Below, piece after piece: positions 8,881 to 17,283 of a stretch of 25,087 nt of DNA (positions are counted from its first letter, which is position 1; the number at the start of each line of letters is the position of its first letter). Under the pieces are notes generated by a model. It worked only from the letters and a program-made list of their open reading frames with translations. It searched no databases and was not told the DNA's origin. Made by a program: the position numbers and the translations under genes. The stretch is from the NCBI GenBank assembly GCA_035464655.1, contig DATHRZ010000002.1, positions 1 to 25,087 of the forward strand, in the 5' to 3' direction. The DNA is from JARFPW01 sp035464655 (GTDB lineage Bacteria > Gemmatimonadota > Gemmatimonadetes > Palauibacterales > Palauibacteraceae).

Positions 8881-9958
8881 GCGCGTCTCCGATCGCCACC
8901 GCCAGCTGCCGAAGCTCTTCGGCCGCCGCGGACGGTTCGACGATGCGAGCATCGCCGCCGAGCCCGAGGATCCAGCACAGGAACGGCCGGAGATGACGCA
9001 CGTCGAACCGACGGATCTCTCCGCCGTCCTCCGTCTCTTCCTCCGGCTCGCCGAACCCGTTGCGGGCGGCCCACAGCGACATCGGATGGGTGAAGCGCAC
9101 GCGGACGGACATCTCCTCTTCTTCGGTCCCGATTTCCCATGCCTCCCGGTCACCGTACTCCGACAGGGCGAAATCGTCCGGGATCTCGTAGTCGGCCGAC
9201 GCCGGCGAGGAACGGTTCACCTGCGGCGATTCTATCCGCCCGACGTGGAACATCCGCACCGCGTCCCGCAGCTCGTCATGCCCGACCAGGTAGCAGGTAC
9301 CGTGGCGCAAGAGCAGGCCGTAGGGCGCGACGTTCCGGTCCGTCGGCTCTCCCCTGAACAGCCCGTGGTATCGGAAGGCGATTCGCTTGCGACGGACGAT
9401 CGTGTCGGCCAGGAGGGGGAGCGTCTGAGCGACTTGCTCGGAGCCCGGAGGCCTCGTGTGTACCACCGGCGATCGCTCCGGAAGGGATCCGAGGTCGAAG
9501 GCCAGTTTGCGGTAAGCCGATCGAGTCTCCGCCGAGAGCGGCCATTCCGGCGTCTCGGCCGCTTCGCGTAAGGCCTGGAGCGTGAACGCGATCTCCTCGC
9601 TCGTGAACACCGGATCAGCCGGCTCTCTTGAGCCGGACGTCGCGCCCCCCCCGGACGCCGCGACGATCTTCAGATACGGCATGTAGAGGGCGCCGGGCCG
9701 GAGCACGTATCCCTCCGCCGTGTCGAGTCCGTAGTTGATGGGGAACTGCTGCGTGTCGATCGGGATGCCGAGACCGCGCAGCTCGTCCTTGTCGCGCTCG
9801 AACATCCGCCGGACGGATTCCGGGTTCGAACCCCCGTCGGGCCGGTACGCGGGAACCGCCTCGAAGATTTCCTCGACCGTCATCGGCGTCCGTCGACCGA
9901 GCAGGCAGGCGATCAGGTCGAGCAGGCGCTGGGCTTTGGTGATGCGCTCCCCGGTCAT
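8873..9958 (-). CDS. WYL-domain transcriptional regulator (PafB-like, first of a pair)
   Basis: 361-residue regulator with an N-terminal winged helix (ERITKAQRLLDLIACLLGR, then MTVEEIFEAVP and ESVRRMFERDKDELRGLGIPI). A WYL domain follows (RIAFRYHGLFRGEPTDRNV, then GTCYLVGHDELRDAVRMFHV), then a C-terminal WCX-like segment. The signature triplet is CYL instead of WYL. The layout HTH-(M/F)ERDKdELR-WYL is that of PafB/PafC-type proteins. The start at 9958 is 4 nt after the metallopeptidase stop, and the 3' end overlaps the next WYL gene by 8 nt, so the two regulators are almost certainly translated together and probably heterodimerise. A longer frame reaching 10156 adds only low-quality sequence inside the upstream gene. 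Which promoters it controls cannot be read from this window. Confidence 0.9.
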   Translation of the reverse strand: MTGERITKAQRLLDLIACLLGRRTPMTVEEIFEAVPAYRPDGGSNPESVRRMFERDKDELRGLGIPIDTQQFPINYGLDTAEGYVLRPGALYMPYLKIVAASGGGATSGSREPADPVFTSEEIAFTLQALREAAETPEWPLSAETRSAYRKLAFDLGSLPERSPVVHTRPPGSEQVAQTLPLLADTIVRRKRIAFRYHGLFRGEPTDRNVAPYGLLLRHGTCYLVGHDELRDAVRMFHVGRIESPQVNRSSPASADYEIPDDFALSEYGDREAWEIGTEEEEMSVRVRFTHPMSLWAARNGFGEPEEETEDGGEIRRFDVRHLRPFLCWILGLGGDARIVEPSAAAEELRQLAVAIGDAHG

Positions 9959-9962
9959 CCGC

Positions 9963-10847
9963 TCAGCGATACCCGGCCTGCGCAAACGTATCGCAGGCCT
10001 CCGGATCGCCCGACTCGAGTCCGGTTTCGAGCCAGCTGCGACGCTGCTCCGAGGTTCCATGCGTGAACGACTCCGGCGAAACGCTGCGTCCCGCGCTCCG
10101 CGCCAATCGGTCGTCCCCGATCGCGGCGGCCGTGCGCATGCCTTCCTCCACGTCACCCGGCTCGAGAACGCTCTCGCCCCCGAGCGTGCGGGCGCGATCG
10201 GCCCAGACCCCCGCGAAGCAGTCGGCCTGGAGCTCGAGCCGGACAGAAAGTCGGTTGGCGTCGCCCGGCGAGCGCGCCTGCGCCTGCCGGACTTCGTCAG
10301 ACGTGCCGAGCAGGTTCTGGACGTGGTGCCCGACCTCGTGCGCGATCACGTAGGCCGCCGCGAAGTCGAATTCGGCGGAGGTGATCCCGGCCATCTGCCC
10401 CAGGTCCCTGAAGAAGCCCAGGTCGATATAGATCCGCTCGTCGGGCGGGCAGTAGAACGGTCCGGTCGCCGACGAGCCGAATCCACAGGCCGAGCGGGTG
10501 GCGTCGGTGAACATCACCAGCACGGGGGGCCTGTACTGCCGCCCCGCCTCGGAGAAGATCTCGCCCCACGTGTCCTCGGTCATGGCCAGGACGCTCTTCG
10601 TGAACTCGGCCGCCTCGTCGTCCGCGGCCGTCCCCGTCCCCCCGGCGGGTACGCGCGGCACGGCGGTTCCGCCCCCACCACCTCCGACGAGCGCCCCGAG
10701 AAACTGCAGGGGATCTCCGCCGAGGAGGACGACGGCGAGCAGGATCAGCAACCCCAGCCCGCCGCCGATCTTGAAGCCGCCGCCGGATACACGACGGCCC
10801 CGGCGATCTTCGACGTTCGTGCTCCTCCGGCTGTCTCTCCAGCGCAT
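9963..10847 (-). CDS. Neutral zinc metallopeptidase, YpfJ/PF04228 family, membrane anchored
   Basis: 294-residue membrane-anchored zinc peptidase. The N-terminal region (MRWRDSRRSTNVEDRRG, then GGGFKIGGGLG) is the typical start of this family. One transmembrane segment (about residues 28-43) and a Gly-rich linker follow. The catalytic HEVGHH is at residues 170-175, and the downstream ELQADCFAGVWA supplies the likely third zinc ligand. The conserved ACGFGSSATGPFYCPPDERIY block precedes the active site. The ATG at 10847 has a strong GAAGGAGA Shine-Dalgarno 7-8 nt upstream. It is 22 nt downstream of the thioredoxin-like lipoprotein gene and 4 nt upstream of the first WYL regulator, so probably one operon. 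The family's physiological substrate is unknown. Its catalytic domain should face the periplasm (inferred from the single N-terminal helix preceded by basic residues). Confidence 0.93.
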   Translation of the reverse strand: MRWRDSRRSTNVEDRRGRRVSGGGFKIGGGLGLLILLAVVLLGGDPLQFLGALVGGGGGGTAVPRVPAGGTGTAADDEAAEFTKSVLAMTEDTWGEIFSEAGRQYRPPVLVMFTDATRSACGFGSSATGPFYCPPDERIYIDLGFFRDLGQMAGITSAEFDFAAAYVIAHEVGHHVQNLLGTSDEVRQAQARSPGDANRLSVRLELQADCFAGVWADRARTLGGESVLEPGDVEEGMRTAAAIGDDRLARSAGRSVSPESFTHGTSEQRRSWLETGLESGDPEACDTFAQAGYR

Positions 10848-10869
10848 GCCTGTCTCCTTCGCCGGTCCG

Positions 10870-11934
10870 TCAGTCGCCCACGCGCGCGAGTTCCGCGTCG
10901 AGCGCCGCCGCGACGACGTCGTAGCCGACCGCCCCGCCGGGAATCGGGATTCCGTTGACGAACAGGGCCGGAGTTCCCGTGATTCCGGCCGACTGCCCCG
11001 CCGCCTGGTCGGACTGTACTCGCTCGACGTAGCGACCCGTGTCGAGACATGTGTCGAACTCGTCCTGGTCGAGGCCGAGACGGCCCGCCTTCTCCTTCAG
11101 GTCGCGCACGGTCAGCCGCTGCTGTTCCTCGAACAGCAGGTCGTGGTAAGCCCAGAACTCCCCCTGCTCGTGTGCGCATAACGAGGCCTCGGCGGCCTTG
11201 AACGCGTTCGGATGGAGGCTCGGGATCGGATACTGGCGGTAGACGATGCGCACACGGTCGCCGTACTCCTCCTCGATCCGCCGCAGGGTCGGAACGAATC
11301 GGCCGCAGAACGGACACTCGAAATCGGAGAACTCGACGAGGGTGACGGACGCGTCGTCAGGACCGAGGGCCGGAGATCCTTCGTTGTCGAACGCGACCCG
11401 GAACGGGTCGAGCTGAACGCGGACGTCGTACTTCTCCCGCAGGCGTGCGTCGAACGCCTGCACGGCCTCCTCGGACCGGCTTTCGCGCAGGAAGCTGCGG
11501 ATCTGCTCGCGCAGCTCATCGAGCGTTCGGCCCTGGAGGCGCGACTGGTTCTGGCGGTACCAGGTCTCGACCTCGGCGTCGGTCGGCTCGGGCGGGGTGC
11601 CGACCTCGGTGGCCACGATCTCCGCAGCGCTCATTCCCCGCTCCTCCGCTTCACGGGCCAGCATGCGGTCGGCGAGCGTCTCGTCGAGCGCCGCCTCGAG
11701 AATCGCGTGCCGCTGCTGCCGGTAGCTGTTCTCCAGCGCGCGGAGCTCGTCGGCCGTCCGCGCCGGCAGGTCGTCGAAGCGGACCCCCTCGCCCTCGACG
11801 GTCGCGAGGACGGCGGGAAGGTCGTCGGGCACGGGCTGCGGCTGCGAGGCGTCGAGGGTCGGTGCGTTATCGCCGCCGCCGCATCCGACACTCAGAACGA
11901 GGACGATACCGAGGAGTACACGATTCCTGATCAT
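10870..11934 (-). CDS. Exported DsbA-family thioredoxin protein with SurA-like N-terminal region
   Basis: 354-residue thiol-disulfide oxidoreductase-like protein. The start MIRNRVLLGIVLVLSVGCGGG looks like a lipoprotein signal with Cys near residue 18; the -3 Ser is atypical. Residues about 45-180 are helical and acidic/basic, with DETLADRMLAREAEERGMS and TDAEVETWYRQNQSRLQG, resembling the N-terminal helical domain of SurA-type chaperones. The thioredoxin domain has active site CPFC (C207, C210, within FSDFECPFCGRF) and the cis-Pro loop GITGTPALFVNG, which are the DsbA/DSBA-like signatures. Such proteins make or shuffle disulfides outside the cytoplasm. It sits 68 nt after the TPR gene and 22 nt before the YpfJ-type peptidase, on the same strand. 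I see no strong Shine-Dalgarno at the ATG. Confidence 0.9.
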   Translation of the reverse strand: MIRNRVLLGIVLVLSVGCGGGDNAPTLDASQPQPVPDDLPAVLATVEGEGVRFDDLPARTADELRALENSYRQQRHAILEAALDETLADRMLAREAEERGMSAAEIVATEVGTPPEPTDAEVETWYRQNQSRLQGRTLDELREQIRSFLRESRSEEAVQAFDARLREKYDVRVQLDPFRVAFDNEGSPALGPDDASVTLVEFSDFECPFCGRFVPTLRRIEEEYGDRVRIVYRQYPIPSLHPNAFKAAEASLCAHEQGEFWAYHDLLFEEQQRLTVRDLKEKAGRLGLDQDEFDTCLDTGRYVERVQSDQAAGQSAGITGTPALFVNGIPIPGGAVGYDVVAAALDAELARVGD

Positions 11935-12002
11935 GGAGTGTCTTGCTGTTCCGGTAGTCGAGGTAGCACGGACTCTAGACGGCAACCTACGAGAATATCG
12001 CC

Positions 12003-14390
12003 TCAGCCGCGGGCGCGAACGATTTCCTCGGCCCGCGCGCGCGCCGCCGTGACCCGGGGCTGGAGCTCGGGATCGGCCTCGGCCCACAAGTCCGCGAACC
12101 GGGCGTAGTAGGCGGCCGCCTCTTCGAGTCGGCCCAGTTCGTCGTGAATCTGCGCGATGCGCTCCAGCGTCGGCCCCAGGGTGGTCGCACGCTGGCGCAG
12201 GCGGCTCTCGCCGGGTCGGTCGATTTCCTCGAGGTAGTGCTCGAGCGCGACCTCGAGCCGACCGGCGCTGTCGTGTGCGATGGCCAGAGGATAGTCGATG
12301 CAGTTCGCGCAGCCCGGCTCCAGGCGCCGCCACTCCTCGTAGCCGGCGATGGCGTCGTCCCAGCGGCCCTCGCTGAGCGCGAGATCGGCTGCGAACCATA
12401 CTTCGTCGTCCTCATAGCGACCCGTCGGAGCGTCGGGCACGGCCCGCTTGAAGGCAGCCAGCAGCGCCTCCGTTTCCGCGCGATCTCCCAGCGCCGCGTA
12501 CAGGCCCGCGAGGCCGAGGTAGGGCCGGTCGAGCGGCTCGAGCGACTCGAGCGGCGCCTGATCGCGGACCCGCTCGATTTCACGGCGGGCGGCGCCGGGA
12601 TCACGGTGCACCACGACCGCGGTCCAGAAGCGTGGCCACAAGACAGCGTACGCCGCCGACGGAACCCCGAGATCGGCGGACAGGCGCGCGGCGCGCGCGG
12701 CCGCCTCGTCGGCCTCGCGCAGGCGGCCGGTCGTCTTGAGCACCCCGTGGAGGCCCCACAACACCCTGACCTGCCCGACGCCGTCCGTCTCGGCCAGGGC
12801 GTCCCTGGCGGCCTTCTCGGCTTCCGCGAAATCCTCGCGGTGCGCCTCGGCAAGAATCGTCAGCCACCTCGCCCGGTGGTCGGCGGGAAACTTCGTCTGC
12901 AGGAGCGCGATCACCGAGTCCGCCTCGTCGACCCGCCGGGCCCGAAGATACTCGAGGGCGAGATTGCCCAGCGACGTCGCCGACGTGTCCAGCTCGACCG
13001 TGCGCTCGGTCAGCCGCAGGGAGCGCTCGTGGTCCCCCTCTCGGCCGTACAGAATGGCGACGTTGTTCAGCGCCCAGGGGTCGTTCGGATCGAGATCGAG
13101 CATCCGATCGTAGGCGGCGATCGCCCGCTGGTTGTCGAACGCGACCGAGCTGTAATAGGACGCTTCCGCCAGGTAGCGCTCGCGTGGCGTCAGCCGGTCG
13201 CGCAGTTCGAAGGCACGGGTCACGGCTTCGGCGGACCGCGCGGTCGCTCCGTGCAGGTTCTGGATCCCCACGCCCAGCTTCCGCCACGCGCTGGCGAACT
13301 CGGGGTCGATGTCGAGGGCCTCCTCGAGTAGCCGAATGCCGGATTCCTCGTTCCCGGCATACTCGATCGTCCGCACCGCCTCGGAGTACAGCTCGAGCGC
13401 CCGGAGCGACGACGTCGTAACCCGCTCGAGCGGCTCGTCGGCCCGCAGCGAGCTGAACGACTCGCCCAGCCGCTCCCGCAGCTTCTTCGACAGCGCGTCG
13501 ATCGCGGGCAGCACCTCGGTGGAGTCGCCGGCCGTCTCGCGGTGCGACACGAGCACGGCGCCCTCCGCGTCCTCGATCCGGCCCGTCATCACGTACCCAC
13601 CCGGCAGGCGAGAGAAGCTCCCCGCGATCACCGCGGGAATCCCCTCGCGCCGGGCGAGTCGCCGCGCCACCTCGGGGGTCAGGGCCGTCGTTGGATCGAG
13701 TTCCATGCGCCGCAAGGCTTCGGCAATTCGCGCCGGCTCCATCAGCCGCACGACCTGGGTCTGTGAGAAGTCGATGCGGAACGCCTCGGTCATCGCCCGG
13801 GCGAGCTCGGCGTCGGCGGCACTCGCCTCGAACTCGGCGACGAGGATCGGCGAGCGCTCGTCGATCAGCCCGCGCGCGACGAGCGTGCCTGCCGGCCCGA
13901 TGCCGTTCGCGCGCATGAACATGAAGCCGGACGTCACGACGGTGAGGAACAGGAAGGCGAGCGCTCCGCCGCCGAGGGCGTTGCGCCAGGTGAACAGCCG
14001 GCGGTGCGGCGTCTCGTCCGAGGCTGCCTCGGCGGGGGCGGCGACGGCCGCAGCGGGCTCCCGCTTCGGCGCCGGCCGCACGTATCCCGAACCCGAGCTC
14101 GCATACTCGCCGGGCTCCGGCAACCGGGCAGATCGACCGGGGCGAGCGGACCGACGGCGATCGTCCTCGCCCCCCTGCCCCGGCAGCCGCTCCTGGATGA
14201 TCGCTGTCGCGAGCACGACGGGCAGGCCGAGAATCAACAGAACGACGGCGAACGGGAACACCCAGTCGGGGAGCCCCATGTTGTCCTTGAGGACGTCGAC
14301 GACCTGAAGGGCGATCCACGAACCCACGACGTAGATGCCAAGGCACTGCCAAACCGTGCGTCGCTGGATCTCGCGAACGATCTTCCTCAG
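12003..14390 (-). CDS. TPR-repeat membrane protein with kinase-associated sensor region but no kinase domain
   Basis: About 795 residues if it starts at a CTG (14390), 831 if at the ATG at 14498. The N-terminus (LRKIVREIQRRTVWQ, then LGIYVVGSWIALQVVDV) carries two transmembrane helices near residues 16-65. A charged linker and a third helix near 136-158 follow. Next is an ILVAEFEA...LARAMTEAFRIDFSQ block, including PARIAEALRRM and ARREGIPAVIAG. In many Gemmatimonadota and Acidobacteriota proteins this block sits between a Ser/Thr kinase and TPRs. Residues about 330-780 are TPR repeats, for example IRLLEEALDIDPEFASAWRKLG and AIAAYDRMLDLDPNDPWALNN. No kinase motifs are present. A GGAGG lies 5 nt before the CTG, and there is no Shine-Dalgarno before the ATG. 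Function is unknown; it is likely a scaffold or signalling receptor at the membrane. Confidence 0.85.
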   Translation of the reverse strand: MRKIVREIQRRTVWQCLGIYVVGSWIALQVVDVLKDNMGLPDWVFPFAVVLLILGLPVVLATAIIQERLPGQGGEDDRRRSARPGRSARLPEPGEYASSGSGYVRPAPKREPAAAVAAPAEAASDETPHRRLFTWRNALGGGALAFLFLTVVTSGFMFMRANGIGPAGTLVARGLIDERSPILVAEFEASAADAELARAMTEAFRIDFSQTQVVRLMEPARIAEALRRMELDPTTALTPEVARRLARREGIPAVIAGSFSRLPGGYVMTGRIEDAEGAVLVSHRETAGDSTEVLPAIDALSKKLRERLGESFSSLRADEPLERVTTSSLRALELYSEAVRTIEYAGNEESGIRLLEEALDIDPEFASAWRKLGVGIQNLHGATARSAEAVTRAFELRDRLTPRERYLAEASYYSSVAFDNQRAIAAYDRMLDLDPNDPWALNNVAILYGREGDHERSLRLTERTVELDTSATSLGNLALEYLRARRVDEADSVIALLQTKFPADHRARWLTILAEAHREDFAEAEKAARDALAETDGVGQVRVLWGLHGVLKTTGRLREADEAAARAARLSADLGVPSAAYAVLWPRFWTAVVVHRDPGAARREIERVRDQAPLESLEPLDRPYLGLAGLYAALGDRAETEALLAAFKRAVPDAPTGRYEDDEVWFAADLALSEGRWDDAIAGYEEWRRLEPGCANCIDYPLAIAHDSAGRLEVALEHYLEEIDRPGESRLRQRATTLGPTLERIAQIHDELGRLEEAAAYYARFADLWAEADPELQPRVTAARARAEEIVRARG

Positions 14391-14469
14391 GGCTGCCTCC
14401 GGTGCGGGCGTACCGACGGAAACGGACGACGGCCGGAAAGATATTCTCCGGTCGGGGGAACCGCACGAG

Positions 14470-14498
14470 TTGCCGCGCGCGCCTGCACTTTCTAGCAT
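14470..14498 (+). promoter_or_regulatory. Candidate sigma70-type promoter for the lipoprotein metalloprotease
   Basis: TTGCCG (14470-14475), a 17-nt spacer and TAGCAT (14493-14498) match four of six consensus bases in each box at ideal spacing. This would start transcription near 14505, about 34 nt before the ATG at 14539, with a GAGGGAGAG Shine-Dalgarno in the leader. The box overlaps the alternative upstream ATG of the divergent TPR gene. On the opposite strand, an AT-rich patch at about 14447-14453 is the only plausible -10 for the TPR gene. Confidence 0.45.
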
Positions 14499-14538
14499 CG
14501 AGGGACTTGCCGGGACCGCCTTCAGAGGGAGAGAGACG

Positions 14539-17271
14539 ATGACGCGACACACGTGGGGATTGCTTCTGGCGACGTGCGGACTGCTGGCGCTCGGATGCGG
14601 GAAGTCGGGACCGGACACGGATCCGCGTGACGGTGGCGACGACGACGCGTCGTTCGAGCCGTGGGAGGAGGTGCTGGAGGACACGCAAGCTTACGCCGGC
14701 TTCCTCACGCTGCACCGGAAACGCGACAACACCGTCTACCTCGAGATCCCCGAATCGCGGCTCGACACCGACTTCGGAATGACCCTGCACATCGGCCGCG
14801 GCGCCGGCGTGTTCAACGTTCACCAGGGGCTGCCGCTGACGGGGGCCCGTCTCATGCGGCTGCGCCGCGTGGGCGACAGGGTGCTGCTCGAGCACCGCAA
14901 CCCGCGCTTCACGGCCGACGAGGGGACGCCGATGCGCGTTTCGGTCGACGGCAATACGGCGCACTCGGTCGTGGCGGCCTGGGACATCGAGAGCCAGCAC
15001 GACTCGACGAGCAACCTGCTGGTCGACGTGACGAAGTTCCTGGTGTCCGACTACGCCGACCTCGGCCGCCGGATGGAGGGCTACTACGACAACAAGGCGC
15101 CCACGCTGGCCGAAGACCGAAGCTACGTAGACCGTATCCAGGCGTTCCCGGAGAACGTCGAGATCGACGCGATGCTCACCTACTCGTCCACCTCGCCACC
15201 GATGTTCGGCGGCGAGGGAATCCCCGACACGCGATCGGTCCCGGTCGGCGTCCGCTATTCCTTCTACGCGCTGCCCGACGAACCGATGCGCATGCGCCTG
15301 GCCGACGACCGTGTCGGTCACTTCCTCGACGCCGTCAAGGACTTCTCTCGCGACCAGGAGGACGACCTGTACGTGCAAATCGTCCGGCGCTGGCGGCTCG
15401 AGAAGGCCGATCCGGACGCCGAGATGTCCGAACCCGTCGAGCCGATCGTGTTCTACATCGACCGCAGCGTCCCCGAGGCGTATCGGCCCTACGTGCGCCA
15501 GGGGATCGAGGCGTGGAACGGTGCGTTCGAGCAGGCCGGGTTCCGCAACGCCGTCGTGGCGCAGGACGCCCCGGACGATCCCGAGTGGAACGCCGAGGAC
15601 ATCCGCTATTCCGCGGTCCGCTGGACGGCTGCCCATCAGATGGGCTACGCGATCGGTCCGTCGCAGTCCGATCCTCGCACCGGCGAGCAGCTGAACGGGG
15701 ACGTGTTGATCTCGCAGAGCTTCATGCAGGGCTGGATCTGGAACTACGAGCGGCTCGGGAATCCGGGCGCCGCCGCGGTCGGCGTCGGGCGCGGCACCGC
15801 GTCGGAACCGATCAGCGAACTCGCGGCGCTGATCGCGGCTCGTGGCGACATGGACCGCCAGGCCCTCACCCTCGACCCCTGGCAGCTCGCGCACATGTGC
15901 TTCGCCGAGGTCGGAAAGTCCCACCAGCTCGGCTTCCAGCACGCCGCCCTGCTCGGACTCGGCGTGCTCGACCGGGGCGACGACGTTCCCGAGCAGTACA
16001 TCGGCGACGCGATCATCGACCTGATCCTGCACGAGGTCGGGCACGTGCTCGGCCTGCGCCACAACTTCAAGAGCTCGTCCGGCACGCCGAGCGATCGACT
16101 GCACGACACCTCGTTCACCGGACGCAACGGCGTGAGCCTGTCGGTGATGGACTACACGCCGGTCAACATCGCCCCGGACCCGGACGAGCAGGGCCACTAC
16201 TGGAACGTGGTCGCCGGCTCGTACGATCGGTGGGCGATCCAGTACGCCTACTCTGTGATCTACGAGCAGCCGGCGGACGGTCCGCTCGTCACCGGTGGGA
16301 CCCCGGCGACTTCGAGCGAGGCCGAGCTCAACGGGCTGCGGAAAATCGCGGCGCAGGCGTCGGACCCGATGCATACGTACGGGACCGACGAGGACAACTG
16401 GCTCGGGTCGTACGCCGTCGATCCGCTCACCAGCGCGTGGGAGCTCGGCAGCGATCACATCGCCTACGCGCGCAGTCGCGCCGAGGTGGTCGAGAAGATC
16501 ATGCCGACGATCGAACAGCGGATACTCGAGGACGGCGAGGGATACCAGCGGCTGCGCAACGCGGTCAACAGCCTGATGTTCGAGCGGCTCAACGCCACCC
16601 TGCCGTTGGTCAAGTACGTCGGCGGCGCTTACGTGGCGCGGGACCACCGCGGCGATCCCGGACAGCGCCCGGCATTCACCCCGGTCTCCGCAGACCAGCA
16701 GCGTGAGGCCGTCGACCTGATCGCCCGCTCGATGCTGGCCGAGGACGCCTTCGCGTTCGACGCCGGCCTGCTGAACCGACTCCTCCCGAACCGCTGGAGT
16801 CACTGGGGCCAGTCACCGGCCACGATCCTCCAGTTCCCCGTGCTCTCGAACATGCAGGCCGTGCACGGCAGCCTGCTATCGGGGCTCATGACCCCGCCGC
16901 GACTGGCGCGCATGCTCGACCGCGAAGCGATCGCCGCCGGAGGCGAGGATGTTTACACGGTCGGTGAGATGTTCGGCGCGTTGACGGGCGCGGTTTGGAG
17001 CGAGCTCGGACGCGGGCCCGACGCGCGCAGCGCTTCGCCGGTCCGCCGCAACCTGCAGCGGATCTATACCGACCAGCTCGCGACGCTGGCGCTCACCGAG
17101 TTCGCGCCCGGCGACGCGTCGGCCCTCGCCCGCCTGGAGCTGTCCGAGCTGTCGGGACGGATCGGGCGGGCGCTTGCCGGGGCCCGGGTCGACCGATCGA
17201 CGCGCGCCCATCTGGCCGAAACGCGGGCCCGCGTCGACCGGGTACTCGAGGCGACGCTCGTGATCGACTGA
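14539..17271 (+). CDS. Zinc-dependent lipoprotein metalloprotease, DUF5117/DUF4953 type (metzincin-like)
   Basis: 910-residue exported protease. The signal MTRHTWGLLLATCGLLALGCGK ends in a lipoprotein-like Cys, followed by an acidic flexible stretch. Residues about 60-330 correspond to the DUF5117-type N-terminal region, with blocks such as RDNTVYLEIPESRLDTDFG, LLVDVTKFLVSDY and GVRYSFYALPDEPM. The catalytic part has FYIDRSVPEAYRPYVRQGIEAWNGAFEQAGF, the zinc site HEVGHVLGLRH (H498, E499, H502, H508) and SVMDYTP near 535-541, which looks like the metzincin Met-turn. The ATG at 14539 follows GAGGGAGAGAG. It diverges from the TPR gene and converges with mscL, with 12 nt between stops. Family members are widespread in Bacteroidota, Gemmatimonadota and relatives; substrates are unknown. 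A role in extracellular peptide use would fit the M19 dipeptidase but is only inference. Confidence 0.93.
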   Translation: MTRHTWGLLLATCGLLALGCGKSGPDTDPRDGGDDDASFEPWEEVLEDTQAYAGFLTLHRKRDNTVYLEIPESRLDTDFGMTLHIGRGAGVFNVHQGLPLTGARLMRLRRVGDRVLLEHRNPRFTADEGTPMRVSVDGNTAHSVVAAWDIESQHDSTSNLLVDVTKFLVSDYADLGRRMEGYYDNKAPTLAEDRSYVDRIQAFPENVEIDAMLTYSSTSPPMFGGEGIPDTRSVPVGVRYSFYALPDEPMRMRLADDRVGHFLDAVKDFSRDQEDDLYVQIVRRWRLEKADPDAEMSEPVEPIVFYIDRSVPEAYRPYVRQGIEAWNGAFEQAGFRNAVVAQDAPDDPEWNAEDIRYSAVRWTAAHQMGYAIGPSQSDPRTGEQLNGDVLISQSFMQGWIWNYERLGNPGAAAVGVGRGTASEPISELAALIAARGDMDRQALTLDPWQLAHMCFAEVGKSHQLGFQHAALLGLGVLDRGDDVPEQYIGDAIIDLILHEVGHVLGLRHNFKSSSGTPSDRLHDTSFTGRNGVSLSVMDYTPVNIAPDPDEQGHYWNVVAGSYDRWAIQYAYSVIYEQPADGPLVTGGTPATSSEAELNGLRKIAAQASDPMHTYGTDEDNWLGSYAVDPLTSAWELGSDHIAYARSRAEVVEKIMPTIEQRILEDGEGYQRLRNAVNSLMFERLNATLPLVKYVGGAYVARDHRGDPGQRPAFTPVSADQQREAVDLIARSMLAEDAFAFDAGLLNRLLPNRWSHWGQSPATILQFPVLSNMQAVHGSLLSGLMTPPRLARMLDREAIAAGGEDVYTVGEMFGALTGAVWSELGRGPDARSASPVRRNLQRIYTDQLATLALTEFAPGDASALARLELSELSGRIGRALAGARVDRSTRAHLAETRARVDRVLEATLVID

Positions 17272-17283
17272 GGTTCGACCCGG

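Noticed and set aside
5719..9093. Open frame of more than 1,100 codons on the plus strand
   Set aside because: It lies antisense to addB and the WYL gene, is rich in Arg, Pro and Gly with no domain, and has no start signal. Long antisense frames are expected where GC is very high.
8881..9153. Upstream extension of the second WYL gene
   Set aside because: It overlaps the end of the first WYL gene in another frame and has Arg/Ser-rich shadow composition; the ATGGCTGA overlap gives the natural start.
12601..16803. Open frame of about 1,400 codons on the minus strand
   Set aside because: It runs antisense through the metalloprotease and in another frame through the TPR gene, both of which have strong family motifs. 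Its composition is repetitive in Arg and Gly and no motif is visible.
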